A stretch of 64,000 nucleotides of DNA from Anomaloglossus baeobatrachus (taxonomy: Eukaryota; Chordata; Amphibia; Anura; Aromobatidae): the NCBI RefSeq assembly GCF_048569485.1, contig NW_027442240.1, positions 62,001-126,000 on the forward strand, in the 5' to 3' direction. Positions within the stretch are counted from its first letter, which is position 1. Each line of letters begins with the position of its first letter. The translations under genes and the position numbers were made by a program. Shown here piece after piece: positions 54,324 through 64,000 of this stretch. Under the pieces are notes generated by a model. That model was not told the DNA's origin. It ran no database searches and was given only the letters and a program-made list of their open reading frames with translations.

Positions 54324-55350
54324 TATTATTATTATTATTATTTATTATTATAGCGCCATTTATTCCATGGCGCTTTACAAGTGAAAGGGTATACGTACAA
54401 CAATCATTAACAGTACATAACAGACTGGTACAGGAGGAGAGAGGACCCTGCCCGCGAGGGCTTACAGTCTACAGGGAATGGGTGATGGTACAATAGGTGA
54501 GGACAGAGCTGGTTGCGCAGTGGTCTACTGGACTGAGGGCTGTTGTAGGTTATAGGCTTGTTGGAAGAGGTGGGTCTTGAGGTTCCTCTTGAAGCTTTCC
54601 ACGGTAGGGGAGAGTCTGATGTGCTGAGGTAGAGCATTCCAAAGTATGGGGGATGCACGGGAGAAATCTTGTACGCGATTGTGGGAAGAGGAGATAAGGG
54701 AGGAGCAGAGAAGGAGATCTTGTGAGGATCTGAGGTTGCGTGCAGGTAGGTACCGGGAGACTAGGTCACAGATGTAGGGAGGAGACAGGTTGTGCATGGC
54801 TTTGTATGTCATAGTTAGTGTTTTGAACTGGAGTCGTTGGGTGATGGGAAGCCAGTGAAGGGATTGGCAGAGTGGCGAGGCTGGGGAGTAGTGAGGGGAG
54901 AGGTGGATTAAGCGGGCCGCAGAGTTTAGGATAGATTGGAGGGGTGCAAGAGTGTTGGAAGGGAGGCCAGAGAGCAGGAGGTTGCAGTAGTCGAGGCGGG
55001 AGATGATGAGGGCATGCACTAATGTTTTTGATGATTCTTGGTTAAGGAAAGCACGGATCCGGGAGATGTTTTTGAGTTGTAATCGGCATGAGGTGAAGAG
55101 GGCTTGGATGTGTGGCTTGAAGGATAGAGCAGAGTCGAGGGTCACTCCAAGGCAACGAGCTTGTGAGACTGGGGAGAGTAAGCAACCATCGAGTTTGATG
55201 GAAAGGCTTGTTGGAGGAGATGAGTGAGGAGGAGGAAAGACAATGAATTCTGTTTTGTCCATGTTAAGTTTTAGGAATCGCACAGAGAAGAAGGATGAAA
55301 TAGCAGACAGACATTGTGGGATTCTGGTTAGTAGAGAGGTAATGTCAGGT
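54324..55350 (-). mobile_element. L2-like LINE 3' fragment, copy 3 (1027 bp)
   Basis: Identical boundaries to copies 1 and 2. The distance from copy 2 is 3871 bp, 28 units plus 7. Small private differences (NQESSKTLV, LSPHYSP). Confidence 0.92.
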
Positions 55351-56730
55351 CCATTATACTAGCAAACACTCAGTGTACCTAGTGGCATCCTATCTGTGGC
55401 TATTGGACTTTGCTATAGTCCCACTAGTGCCAAGACATTTGCAGAGCGCATCTGCCTGCGTTGCACACTCCAACTAATTATAAGTAAGCCATTATACTAG
55501 CAAACACTCAGTGTACCTAGTGGCATCCTATACGTGGCTATTGGACCTTGCTATAGTCCCACTAGTGCCAAGACATTTGCAGAGCGCATCTGCCTGCGTT
55601 GCACACTCCAACTAATTATAAGTAAGCCATTATACTAGCAAACACTCAGTGTACCTAGTGGCATCCTATACGTGGCTATTGGACTTTGCTATAGTCCCAC
55701 TAGTGCAAAGACATTTGCAGAGCACGTCTGCCTGCATTGCACACTCCAACTTTTTTAAACTAAGCAATTATACTAGCAAACACTCAGTGTACCTAGTGGC
55801 ATCCTATACGTGGCTATTGGACTTTGCTATAGTCCCACTAGTGCCAAGACATTTGCAGAGCGCATCTGCCTGCGTTGCACACTCCAACTAATTATAAGTA
55901 AGCCATTATACTAGCAAACACTCAGTGTACCTAGTGGCATCCTATACGTGGCTATTGGACATTGCTATAGTCCCACTAGTGCCAAGACATTTGCAGAGCG
56001 CATCTGCCTGCGTTGCACACTCCAACTAATTATAAGTAAGCCATTATACTAGCAAACACTCAGTGTACCTAGTGGCATCCTATACGTGGCTATTGGACTT
56101 TGCTATAGTCCCACTAGTGCCAAGACATTTGCAGAGCGCATCTGCCTGCGTTGCACACTCCAACTAATTATAAGTAAGCCATTATACTAGCAAACACTCA
56201 GTGTACCTAGTGGCATCCTATACGTGGCTATTGGACTTTGCTATAGTCCCACTAGTGCCAAGACATTTGCAGAGCGCATCTGCCTGCGTTGCACACTCCA
56301 ACTAATTTTAACTTAGCCATTATACTAGCAAACACTCAGTGTACCTAGTGGCATCCTATACGTGGCTATTGGACTTTGCTATAGTCCCACTAGTGCCAAG
56401 ACATTTGCAGAGCGCATCTGCCTGCGTTGCCCACTCCAACTAATTATAAGTAAGCCATTATACTAGCAAACACTCAGTGTACCTAGTGGCATCCTATACG
56501 TGGCTATTGGACTTTGCTATAGTCCCACTAGTGCCAAGACATTTGCAGAGCGCATCTGCCTGCGTTGCACACTCCAACTAATTTTAACTTAGCCATTATA
56601 CTAGCAAACACTCAGTGTACCTAGTGGCATCCTATACGTGGCTATTGGACTTTGCTATAGTCCCACTAGTGCCAAGACATTTGCAGAGCGCATCTGCCTG
56701 CGTTGCACACTCCAACTCATTATAACTAAG

Positions 56731-56941
56731 TTGCATTGTCAGGGATATTTATTCTTTATTATTCTGCTGTTAATAAAGCTAGACCACCACTGCAATCTTC
56801 ACCACCTCTCAATTTTTACTACCACATTTTCAGTCCACAATCTTGTCGCAATCAACATGAGTGGCAAAATGACAGATGCTGGTGGAAAGGGGAAGAGGCG
56901 TGGTGGAAAAGGCAAAAAAGGTTTTGTCTGTGGGGAAAGTG
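56731..56941 (+). repeat. Inverted copy of the hAT-1 5' leader and first codons
   Basis: TTGCATTGTCAGGG through ATGAGTGGCAAAATGACAG and GTTTTGTCTGTGGGG is the inverse of 60456-60660. It is fused to the transposase C-terminal region at 56942, cutting off the hATC domain after ERVFSAA. Confidence 0.93.
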
Positions 56942-59900
56942 CAGCAGCACTGAATACACGTTCAGAGACAACGCTGGCAGCTGGACACGACAAAATCTCC
57001 AAGGCGTAACTGGAGAGCTCTGGCCATTTTTCTAGGTTTGAAGCCCAAAAGGAGCAAGGCTCCAGTTGCACAGCCATGGCATCGATGTTCATTTGGAGAT
57101 ACTCCTGTATCATCCTCTCCAGCCGTTGAGTATGTGTCAGACTTGTTGTCTCTGGTGGCCTTGCAAAAGAGGGTCTAAAAAAATTATGAAAAGATTCCAT
57201 AAAATTGCTGTTACCGGCACCAGATACGGTCCTACTGGTACGGGTAGACTGTTGAAGATGACGAGACCGTCCCATGTTTGTCAAGTTACAACTGGGAGAT
57301 TCCCTCCCTGCACCTGCACGGTTGTTTGGTGGAAAAGCCGAGCTAAGATCGAGTAACAGCTTCTGCTGATACTCCTGCATACGTGCGTCCCTTTCTATGG
57401 CTGGAATTATGTCACAAAATTTGGACTTGTACCGGGGATCTAATAGTGTGGCAATCCAGTAGTCATCATCACTTCTAATTTTGACAATACGACTGTCATG
57501 TTGGAGGTAGTGCAACAAAAAGGCACTCATGTGTCTTGCGCAGCCATGCGGACCAAGTCCACGCTGTGTTTGTGGCATAGAGGTGCTACCCGTTCTTTCT
57601 TCCTCTGACATCTCCCCCCAACCTCTTTCAACTGAAATTTGACCAAGGTCTCCCTCATCCGCTGAGTCTTCCATGTCCATGGACAGTTCGTCCTCCATTT
57701 CTTCATGTTCTCCTGCACCTTGCTCAACATTTCGCCTGCTACTATGCGCCCTTGTCGATCCCTGTTCCCCATGGTCCCATGCCTGCTGCGTTGGTGATGA
57801 TGAACGTCTGGACCTTGGTGATGTTGTTGTCCCTTGCGCATATGAATCCTCCTGTAGTTCCTCCCCTTCATGTTGTCCCACCCCCTGACTCCGAATAGTG
57901 TTTAGCGTGTGCTCCAGCATGTAAATGACTGGAATCGTCATGCTGATAATGGCATTGTCAGAGCTAAACATATTCGTCGCCATGTCGAAACTGTGCAGAA
58001 GGGTGCATAGGTCCTTGATCTGAGACCACTCCATCAGGGTGATCTGCCCCACCTCTGCATCTCGTTGGCCCAGGCTATACGTCATGACGTATTGCACCAG
58101 GGCTCTGCGGTGCTGCCACAGTCGCTGTAACATGTGGAGAGTTGAATTCCAGCGTGTCGCCACATCGCATTTCAGGCGATGAACCGGCAGGCCGAAAGAC
58201 TTCTGGAGCGATGCAAGTCGCTCTGCTGCGGCGCTTGAACGGCGGAAGTGAGCTGACAGTTTTCGTGCCCTGTTCAGAAGGCCATCTAGGCCGGGATAGT
58301 GTGTTAAAAATTGCTGGACGACAAGGTTCAACACGTGAGCCATACAAGGTACGTGTGTCACAATGCCCAGGCGAAGTGCCGCACCCAGGTTTGCAGCATT
58401 GTCGCACACGGCCTTACCAGGCTGCAGGTTGAGTGGAGACAACCATTTATTAAACTCGGACCGCAGAGCTGACCACAACTCCTCAGCTGTGTGACTCTTA
58501 TTCCCAAGACATGTCAAGCTAAAGACCGCCTGATGCCGTTACGCTCTGCTGCCAGCATAGTAATGAGGCGTGCGTGATTCCTTCTGCGCAGTGAGAACGC
58601 TGGTGGCCTGACCAGGCAGGCTTGGGGCGGAGGTGGAGGACCCAGATGAGGTGGAGGATGCAGAAGCTGTGGCGGAACTTGGACAGACAGAGGATTGACA
58701 CACAAGTCGTGGGGACGGCAAGACTTGTGCAGCAGACCCTTCACCATCTATCACCATAGTTACCCAGTGCCCAGTCAGCGACATGTAACGTCCCTGTCCA
58801 TGCTTACTGGTCCAAGTATCGGTGGTGAAATGCACCCGTTCACACACAGAGTTTCTCAAGGAAGCGGTGATGTTGTGTGCGACATGCTGGTGTAGCACGG
58901 GCACACCTTTCTTAGAGAAGTAGTGGCGACTAGGCATCTGGTACTGGGGCACAGCGACAGACATAAGGTCTCTAAAATCCTGTGTGTCCACTAGGCGGAA
59001 AGGCAGCATTTCGGTAGCCAACAGCTTACAGAGGGATAGAGTCAACCTCTTAGCTTTGTCATGGGTCGGAGGAAGTGGCCTTTTATTTGACCACATCTGA
59101 GGGACAGAGATCTGGCTGCTGTGTGTAGACGGTGTTGAGTAGGGTGTCCCTGGAAAAATGCAGGTTTGTGAGGAAAGTGCAGGCGGAGACATGATGTTGC
59201 CTTCATCCAACGTTGGTGCTATCGATGTCTGAGAGAGCTGTACACACTCACTTGTTTCCCCTTCCAAACCAACTGACGACCTTACAAGCAAACTGCCTGT
59301 TGCGGTTACAGTGGTGGAAGTTTGGCGTGGAAAAACAGGTGTGACAGCTGTCCCCACAGTCCTAGAAGATGAAGAGCGTGCGGATGCACTGGAAGGGGCG
59401 GGCGGTGGATGGTTCGCTCTTGCAGCATTGCAGCACAGTGAGCTTCCCACCGGGACCTATGATATTTATTCATGTGACGATTCATGGAAGAAGTTGTCAA
59501 ACTGCTGAGGTTTTGACCTCTACTAAGAGAATCATGACAAATTTTACATATCACATGATTTGGGCGATCTTTTTCTATGTCAAAAAAGGACCAGGCTAGG
59601 CAAGGCTTAGAGGCCATGCGACCTGTTGATCCACCCCGAATAATGCTCATAGGCAGAGTGGTGGCTGAGGATGCAGTTGTAGACGTGCTACCAGTGCTCC
59701 GACTCTGTCCAGGAAGGCGCAAGGTAACTTCGTCGTCGGTTGCATCCTCCTCCACCGCCTCTGTTGACCTCCTCGAGTGCCTGACTGGGGGTTGACAGTA
59801 GGTGGGATCTAGAACTTCATCATCAATTGTTGTGTTTGCACTCCCCTCCCCCTCAGACCGAGCCTCTTCTTGCCCTGACCGAATATTTAAGTTGTCATCC

Positions 59901-60535
59901 CAATCGGGTATCTGCGTCTCATCTTCATCAGTATGTTCCTCATTGTCTATAACCACAGGTGTTACAGTTTGTGACAAAGGGTCAACATTATGCTCAGAAA
60001 CTTGGTCCTCACGGCCTGAATCAGAGTCACAAAGGTTCTGGGCATCACTGCAGACCATTTCCTGTTCTGTACTCACTGTAGCTTGGGAGCAGACCTCTGA
60101 TTCCCAGGCTATAGTGTGACTGAACAGCTCTGCAGACTCAGCCATCTCAGTTCCACCATACTGTGCAGGGCTGATGGAGACTTCAGAGCTGGGAGAAATC
60201 AAGTGTGATTGGGATGACAACTCAGAGGACTGGTGTTTTTTGGATGCGGTACTTGAAGTGGCTGAGAGGGCACTTGTTGGACCACTTGAGATCCATTCAA
60301 GCATTTTCCTTTTTTGCCCATCATCTACCTTTCTTCCTGTTGTTCGTGTCCGTAAAAAAGGGAGCACATCGGATTGTCCACGGTAAGTAGTAGACATCTT
60401 ACTTTTGCTGGTAGATGGTCTATCTTCAGCAGATGATAATGGAGCTTTGCCACTTTCCCCACAGACAAAACCTTTTTTGCCTTTTCCACCACGCCTCTTC
60501 CCCTTTCCACCAGCATCTGTCATTTTGCCACTCAT
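56942..60535 (-). pseudogene. hAT-1 transposase gene, full N-terminus, inactivated
   Basis: Start at 60535 (MSGKMTDAGGKGKRRGGKGK, a basic region) just inside the leader. It has an acidic middle (EEHTDEDETQIPDWDD), a BED finger (ICKIC...HMNKYH, about 59570-59460), TDTWTSK (near 58820), CDNAANLGAAL and PCMAHVLNLVV (about 58408-58300), an acidic insert, LLDPRYKSKF (near 57440) and SERVFSAA at the truncated end. Defects relative to 13404-16555: a 4-bp deletion near 59427 that shifts frame, TAA at 58541-58539 where the other copy has CAA, and loss of the C-terminus at 56942. It is the best-preserved guide to the family protein (about 1200 codons) but is not functional. Confidence 0.93.
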
Positions 60536-60660
60536 GTTGATTGCGACAAGATTGTGGACTGAAAATGTGGTAGTAAAAATTGAGAGGTGGTGAAGATTGC
60601 AGTGGTGGTCTAGCTTTATTAACAGCAGAATAATAAAGAATAAATATCCCTGACAATGCA
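60456..60660 (-). repeat. hAT-1 5' leader and first codons (native position)
   Basis: Leader upstream of the transposase ATG, with the inverse copy at 56731-56941. It meets the 138-bp array at AACTTAGTTATAATGAGTTGG (60660-60680), the same join as on the other side. Confidence 0.9.
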
Positions 60661-62866
60661 ACTTAGTTATAATGAGTTGGAGTGTGCAACGCAGGCAGAT
60701 GCGCTCTGCAAATGTCTTGGCACTAGTGGGACTATAGCAAAGTCCAATAGCCACGTATAGGATGCCACTAGGTACACTGAGTGTTTGCTAGTATAATGGC
60801 TAAGTTAAAATTAGTTGGAGTGTGCAACGCAGGCAGATGCGCTCTGCAAATGTCTTGGCACTAGTGGGACTATAGCAAAGTCCAATAGCCACGTATAGGA
60901 TGCCACTAGGTACACTGAGTGTTTGCTAGTATAATGGCTTACTTATAATTAGTTGGAGTGTGCAACGCAGGCAGATGCGCTCTGCAAATGTCTTGGCACT
61001 AGTGGGACTATAGCAAAGTCCAATAGCCACGTATAGGATGCCACTAGGTACACTGAGTGTTTGCTAGTATAATGGCTAAGTTAAAATTAGTTGGAGTGTG
61101 CAACGCAGGCAGATGCGCTCTGCAAATGTCTTGGCACTAGTGGGACTATAGCAAAGTCCAATAGCCACGTATAGGATGCCACTAGGTACACTGAGTGTTT
61201 GCTAGTATAATGGCTTACTTATAATTAGTTGGAGTGTGCAACGCAGGCAGATGCGCTCTGCAAATGTCTTGGCACTAGTGGGACTATAGCAAAGTCCAAT
61301 AGCCACGTATAGGATGCCACTAGGTACACTGAGTGTTTGCTAGTATAATGGCTTACTTATAATTAGTTGGAGTGTGCAACGCAGGCAGATGCGCTCTGCA
61401 AATGTCTTGGCACTAGTGGGACTATAGCAAAGTCCAATAGCCACAGATAGGATGCCACTAGGTACACTGAGTATTTGCTAGTATAATCGCTTACTTATAA
61501 TTAGTTGGAGTGTGCAACGCAGGCAGATGCGCTCTGCAAATGTCTTGGCACTAGTGGGACTATAGCAAGGTCCAATAGCCACGTATAGGATGCCACTAGG
61601 TACACTGAGTGTTTGCTAGTATAATGGCTTACTTATAATTAGTTGGAGTGTGCAACGCAGGCAGATGCGCTCTGCAAATGTCTTGGCACTAGTGGGACTA
61701 TAGCAAAGTCCAATAGCCACGTATAGGATGCCACTAGGTACACTGAGTGTTTGCTAGTATAATGGCTTACTTATAATTAGTTGGAGTGTGCAACGCAGGC
61801 AGATGCGCTCTGCAAATGTCTTGGCACTAGTGGGACTATAGCAAGGTCCAATAGCCACGTATAGGATGCCACTAGGTACACTGAGTGTTTGCTAGTATAA
61901 TGGCTTACTTATAATTAGTTGGAGTGTGCAACGCAGGCAGATGCGCTCTGCAAATGTCTTGGCACTAGTGGGACTATAGCAAAGTCCAATAGCCACGTAT
62001 AGGATGCCACTAGGTACACTGAGTGTTTGCTAGTATAATGGCTAAGTTAAAATTAGTTGGAGTGTGCAACGCAGGCAGATGCGCTCTGCAAATGTCTTGG
62101 CACTAGTGGGACTATAGCAAAGTCCAATAGCCACGTATAGGATGCCACTAGGTACACTGAGTGTTTGCTAGTAAAATTGCTTAGTTTAAAAAAGTTGGAG
62201 TGTGCAATGCAGGCAGACGTGCTCTGCAAATGTCTTTGCACTAGTGGGACTATAGCAAAGTCCAATAGCCACAGATAGGATGCCACTAGGTACACTGAGT
62301 TTTTGCTAGTATAATGGCTTACTTATAATTAGTTGGAGTGTGCAACGCAGGCAGATGCGCTCTGCAAATGTCTTGGCACTAGTGGGACTATAGCAAGGTC
62401 CAATAGCCACGTATAGGATGCCACTAGGTACACTGAGTGTTTGCTAGTATAATGGCTTACTTATAATTAGTTGGAGTGTGCAACGCAGGCAGATGCGCTC
62501 TGCAAATGTCTTGGCACTAGTGGGACTATAGCAAGGTCCAATAGCCACGTATAGGATGCCACTAGGTACACTGAGTGTTTGCTAGTATAATGGCTTACTT
62601 ATAATTAGTTGGAGTGTGCAACGCAGGCAGATGCGCTCTGCAAATGTCTTGGCACTAGTGGGACTATAGCAAGGTCCAATAGCCACGTATAGGATGCCAC
62701 TAGGTACACTGAGTGTTTGCTAGTATAATGGCTTACTTATAATTAGTTGGAGTGTGCAACGCAGGCAGATGCGCTCTGCAAATGTCTTGGCACTAGTGGG
62801 ACTATAGCAAGGTCCAATAGCCACGAATAGGATGCCACTAGGTACACTGAGTGTTTGCTAGTATAT
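60661..62866 (+). repeat. 138-bp array, opposite arm, about 16 units
   Basis: Same unit as 46840-56730 in inverse orientation (GGAGTGTGCAACGCAGGCAG). It contains one ACTTTTTT-type variant unit near 62160-62300 but no LINE inserts. Ends abruptly at GCTAGTATA, 62866. Confidence 0.97.
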
Positions 62867-63305
62867 ATGGCAAAATTATAGATGGAAAGGGAGAAGGGGA
62901 GGGGGGGAGAGAGGAGGATGTAATTGACTACAAGGGTATGAGTTATGAGTGATCATAGGGATAGTGTTACATAAGTGGAAATACCTATGGAGGACCGGAT
63001 GTGTAAGCGCATACCTTATACAAACCTATAGAGTGCTGATGGGTGAGAGTGTGATGTTAGATATAAGACATCCTATAGTGAATAGTGAGCCGTAATCAAG
63101 TGCAACAGGGATATTTCACGTGACTATGGGAACATGGAAGGTAAAGAAAGGGGAGAAAAAACTGTTAGACAAGGTAATCAGACATAATGTAACCAGTTGA
63201 TCAGACATGACAAACATGACAAATAAAAAACAAGGAAGAATGGAACTCCATACATAGTGGAACCATATATAGTGTGAACACGAAAAAGAACCGGGCGTTA
63301 GAAAA
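62867..63305. other. Unassigned flank
   Basis: A purine-rich run (AGGGAGAAGGGGAGGGGGGG near 62888) then sequence without recognisable features. No hAT-1 5' TIR or CTCCTGGA target copy found. Confidence 0.45.
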
Positions 63306-63309
63306 AATG

Positions 63310-63664
63310 TGCACGGCCCAATGAATCAAGTCGGTTCTTCATATTCATGGTTTAAGCCCTTGGGTTCCAACGTGCCCAGAGTATATATCCAGAAAGATTC
63401 CCTTTCTTTGAGCTTCCTAATTCTATTGCCTCCTCTGCGTATGGCTGGGACATGTTCGATGACTTGGAATCTTAATTGGGCCACTGTGTGATTATGCGTC
63501 ACAAAATGGTGTGGGACTGGTAATAGAATCTGCTTACAATGTATTGTTGACTTGTGCTTAGCACAAAAAAAGGGAATCTTTCTGGATATGTACTCTGGAC
63601 ACATTAAAACCCAAGGGCTTAAACCGTGAATATGAAGTACAGACTTGATTCATTGGGCCGTGCA
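63310..63664. mobile_element. Two inverted PLE endonuclease-tail fragments
   Basis: 63310-63408 and 63564-63664 are inverted copies with a 155-bp spacer. The minus strand of the left one encodes RGGNRIRKLKERESFWIYTL with LGTLEPKGLN. The plus strand of the right one encodes RESFWICTLDTLKPKGLN in one frame. Both are the PLE GIY-YIG tail. Short broken remnants. Confidence 0.75.
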
Positions 63665-63899
63665 CCATGTCACCATGTGTGCAATTGCATTGTCCAATGG
63701 CTCACAATGGTTATGCGTTTTCATTGGATGGATAATCGAAGCCATGTTTTTTTCCTTTCTCTTGGGTTTGTTGTGTGAGTAGCCTATAGGATTAAGTTAG
63801 TTACCGCAGGCAGTGGATTTAGCTTCCTGTCTTTGGTCCAGTGGTAGATTGATTGTTTGGTCTATGAGCTGTTATGGGTTTTAATCCAGGTGAATGCCC
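63665..63899. other. Unassigned sequence
   Basis: No feature recognised between the PLE fragments and the integrase fragment. Confidence 0.4.
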
Positions 63900-64000
63900 A
63901 TGGGCTGCCTATAACTGTGTGAAATATGTAGTTTTACTGGGCTGGGATGAGAGAATCCATCGAAGCATGGTGTAGGGATTGTGGTTCCTGTGTGCTAAGA
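63900..64000 (+). mobile_element. Ty3/gypsy integrase fragment at window edge (fossil)
   Basis: Encodes YWAGMRESIEAWCRDCGSC, the integrase zinc-binding region, matching 40090-40200 and the minus strand of 4798-4940. It runs off the window. Confidence 0.75.

Larger units (their letters stand above)
46840..56730 (-). repeat. 138-bp satellite-like array, about 49 units, with higher-order structure
   Basis: Unit: CCATTATACTAGCAAACACT, AGTGTACCTAGTGGCATCCT, CTAGTGCCAAGACATTTGCA and so on; period exactly 138. A variant unit (GCAAAGACATTTGCAGAGCACG, then ACTTTTTTAAACTAAGCAAT) recurs at spacings that are multiples of 138; 50751 to 52131 is 1380 bp, ten units. Three identical-length LINE inserts interrupt it. 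The 80-residue frames are by-products of the unit pairs. Confidence 0.97.
46044..62866 (-). mobile_element. Second hAT-1 copy with inverted satellite arms
   Basis: The 3' terminal repeat TAGAGTTGAGCG (46044-46055) and subterminal region (to 46840) match the left copy. Next come a 138-bp array in minus orientation (46840-56730), a transposase gene on the minus strand (56942-60535) and a 138-bp array in plus orientation (60661-62866). The two arrays thus face each other as very long inverted arms, and a 5' leader segment is duplicated inverted at both inner edges (56731-56941 and 60456-60660). No 5' TIR is seen; sequence changes abruptly at 62867. Confidence 0.9.

Noticed and set aside
46840-56730. 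Recurring 80-residue frame (MYLVASY...) suggesting a hydrophobic protein family
   Set aside because: It arises from pairs of 138-bp units. It exists only where two variant units adjoin and has no independent coding support.

Overview
The window looks like gene-poor, repeat-dominated vertebrate DNA. The mix of Ty3/gypsy, Penelope-like (PLE), hAT, PIF/Harbinger-like MITE, L2/CR1-type LINE and U2 snRNA sequence suggests an anuran amphibian with a large genome; this is inference from the repeat families, not a species call. I found no intact host protein gene. The host-derived pieces are a U2 snRNA gene unit (two mirror copies, each interrupted) and two short exons of a KMT5A-like SET-domain gene (also in two mirror copies).

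The main feature is a very large imperfect palindrome. The left arm is 3506-8893 plus 24897-26738 and the right arm is 28454-30265 plus 36115-41518, about 7.2 kb per arm once later insertions are removed. The 1.7 kb spacer (26739-28453) holds a fossil PLE with a GIY-YIG endonuclease domain. Each arm carries one private insertion whose uninterrupted target can be read in the other arm. The left arm holds a 16.0 kb hAT composite (8894-24896) with an 8-bp target duplication. The right arm holds a 5.85 kb element (30266-36114) with Ngaro/DIRS-style split direct repeats and no target duplication. The arms themselves are mosaics of Ty3/gypsy fragments, LINE fragments, PLE pieces with hammerhead-like cores, the U2 unit and the SET exons.

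Outside the palindrome, 1-3505 is the pol region and 3' LTR of a fossil Ty3/gypsy element. 41519-44326 is a second, truncated hAT family whose 5' leader is a 196-bp tandem array. 44327-46043 is PLE- and MITE-derived. 46044-62866 is a second copy of the first hAT family: a dead transposase gene on the minus strand flanked by two oppositely oriented arrays of a 138-bp satellite-like unit. One array carries three copies of the same truncated LINE. 62867-64000 ends with two inverted PLE fragments and a Ty3/gypsy integrase fragment.

The genes do not form a pathway. The unifying theme is transposons seeding satellites: a 220-bp array derived from the hAT transposase 3' end, a 138-bp array with higher-order structure, and a 196-bp array in a hAT leader. 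Nested insertions give a relative timeline: U2 interruption and SET-integrase junction, then the palindrome, then the private hAT and split-repeat insertions.
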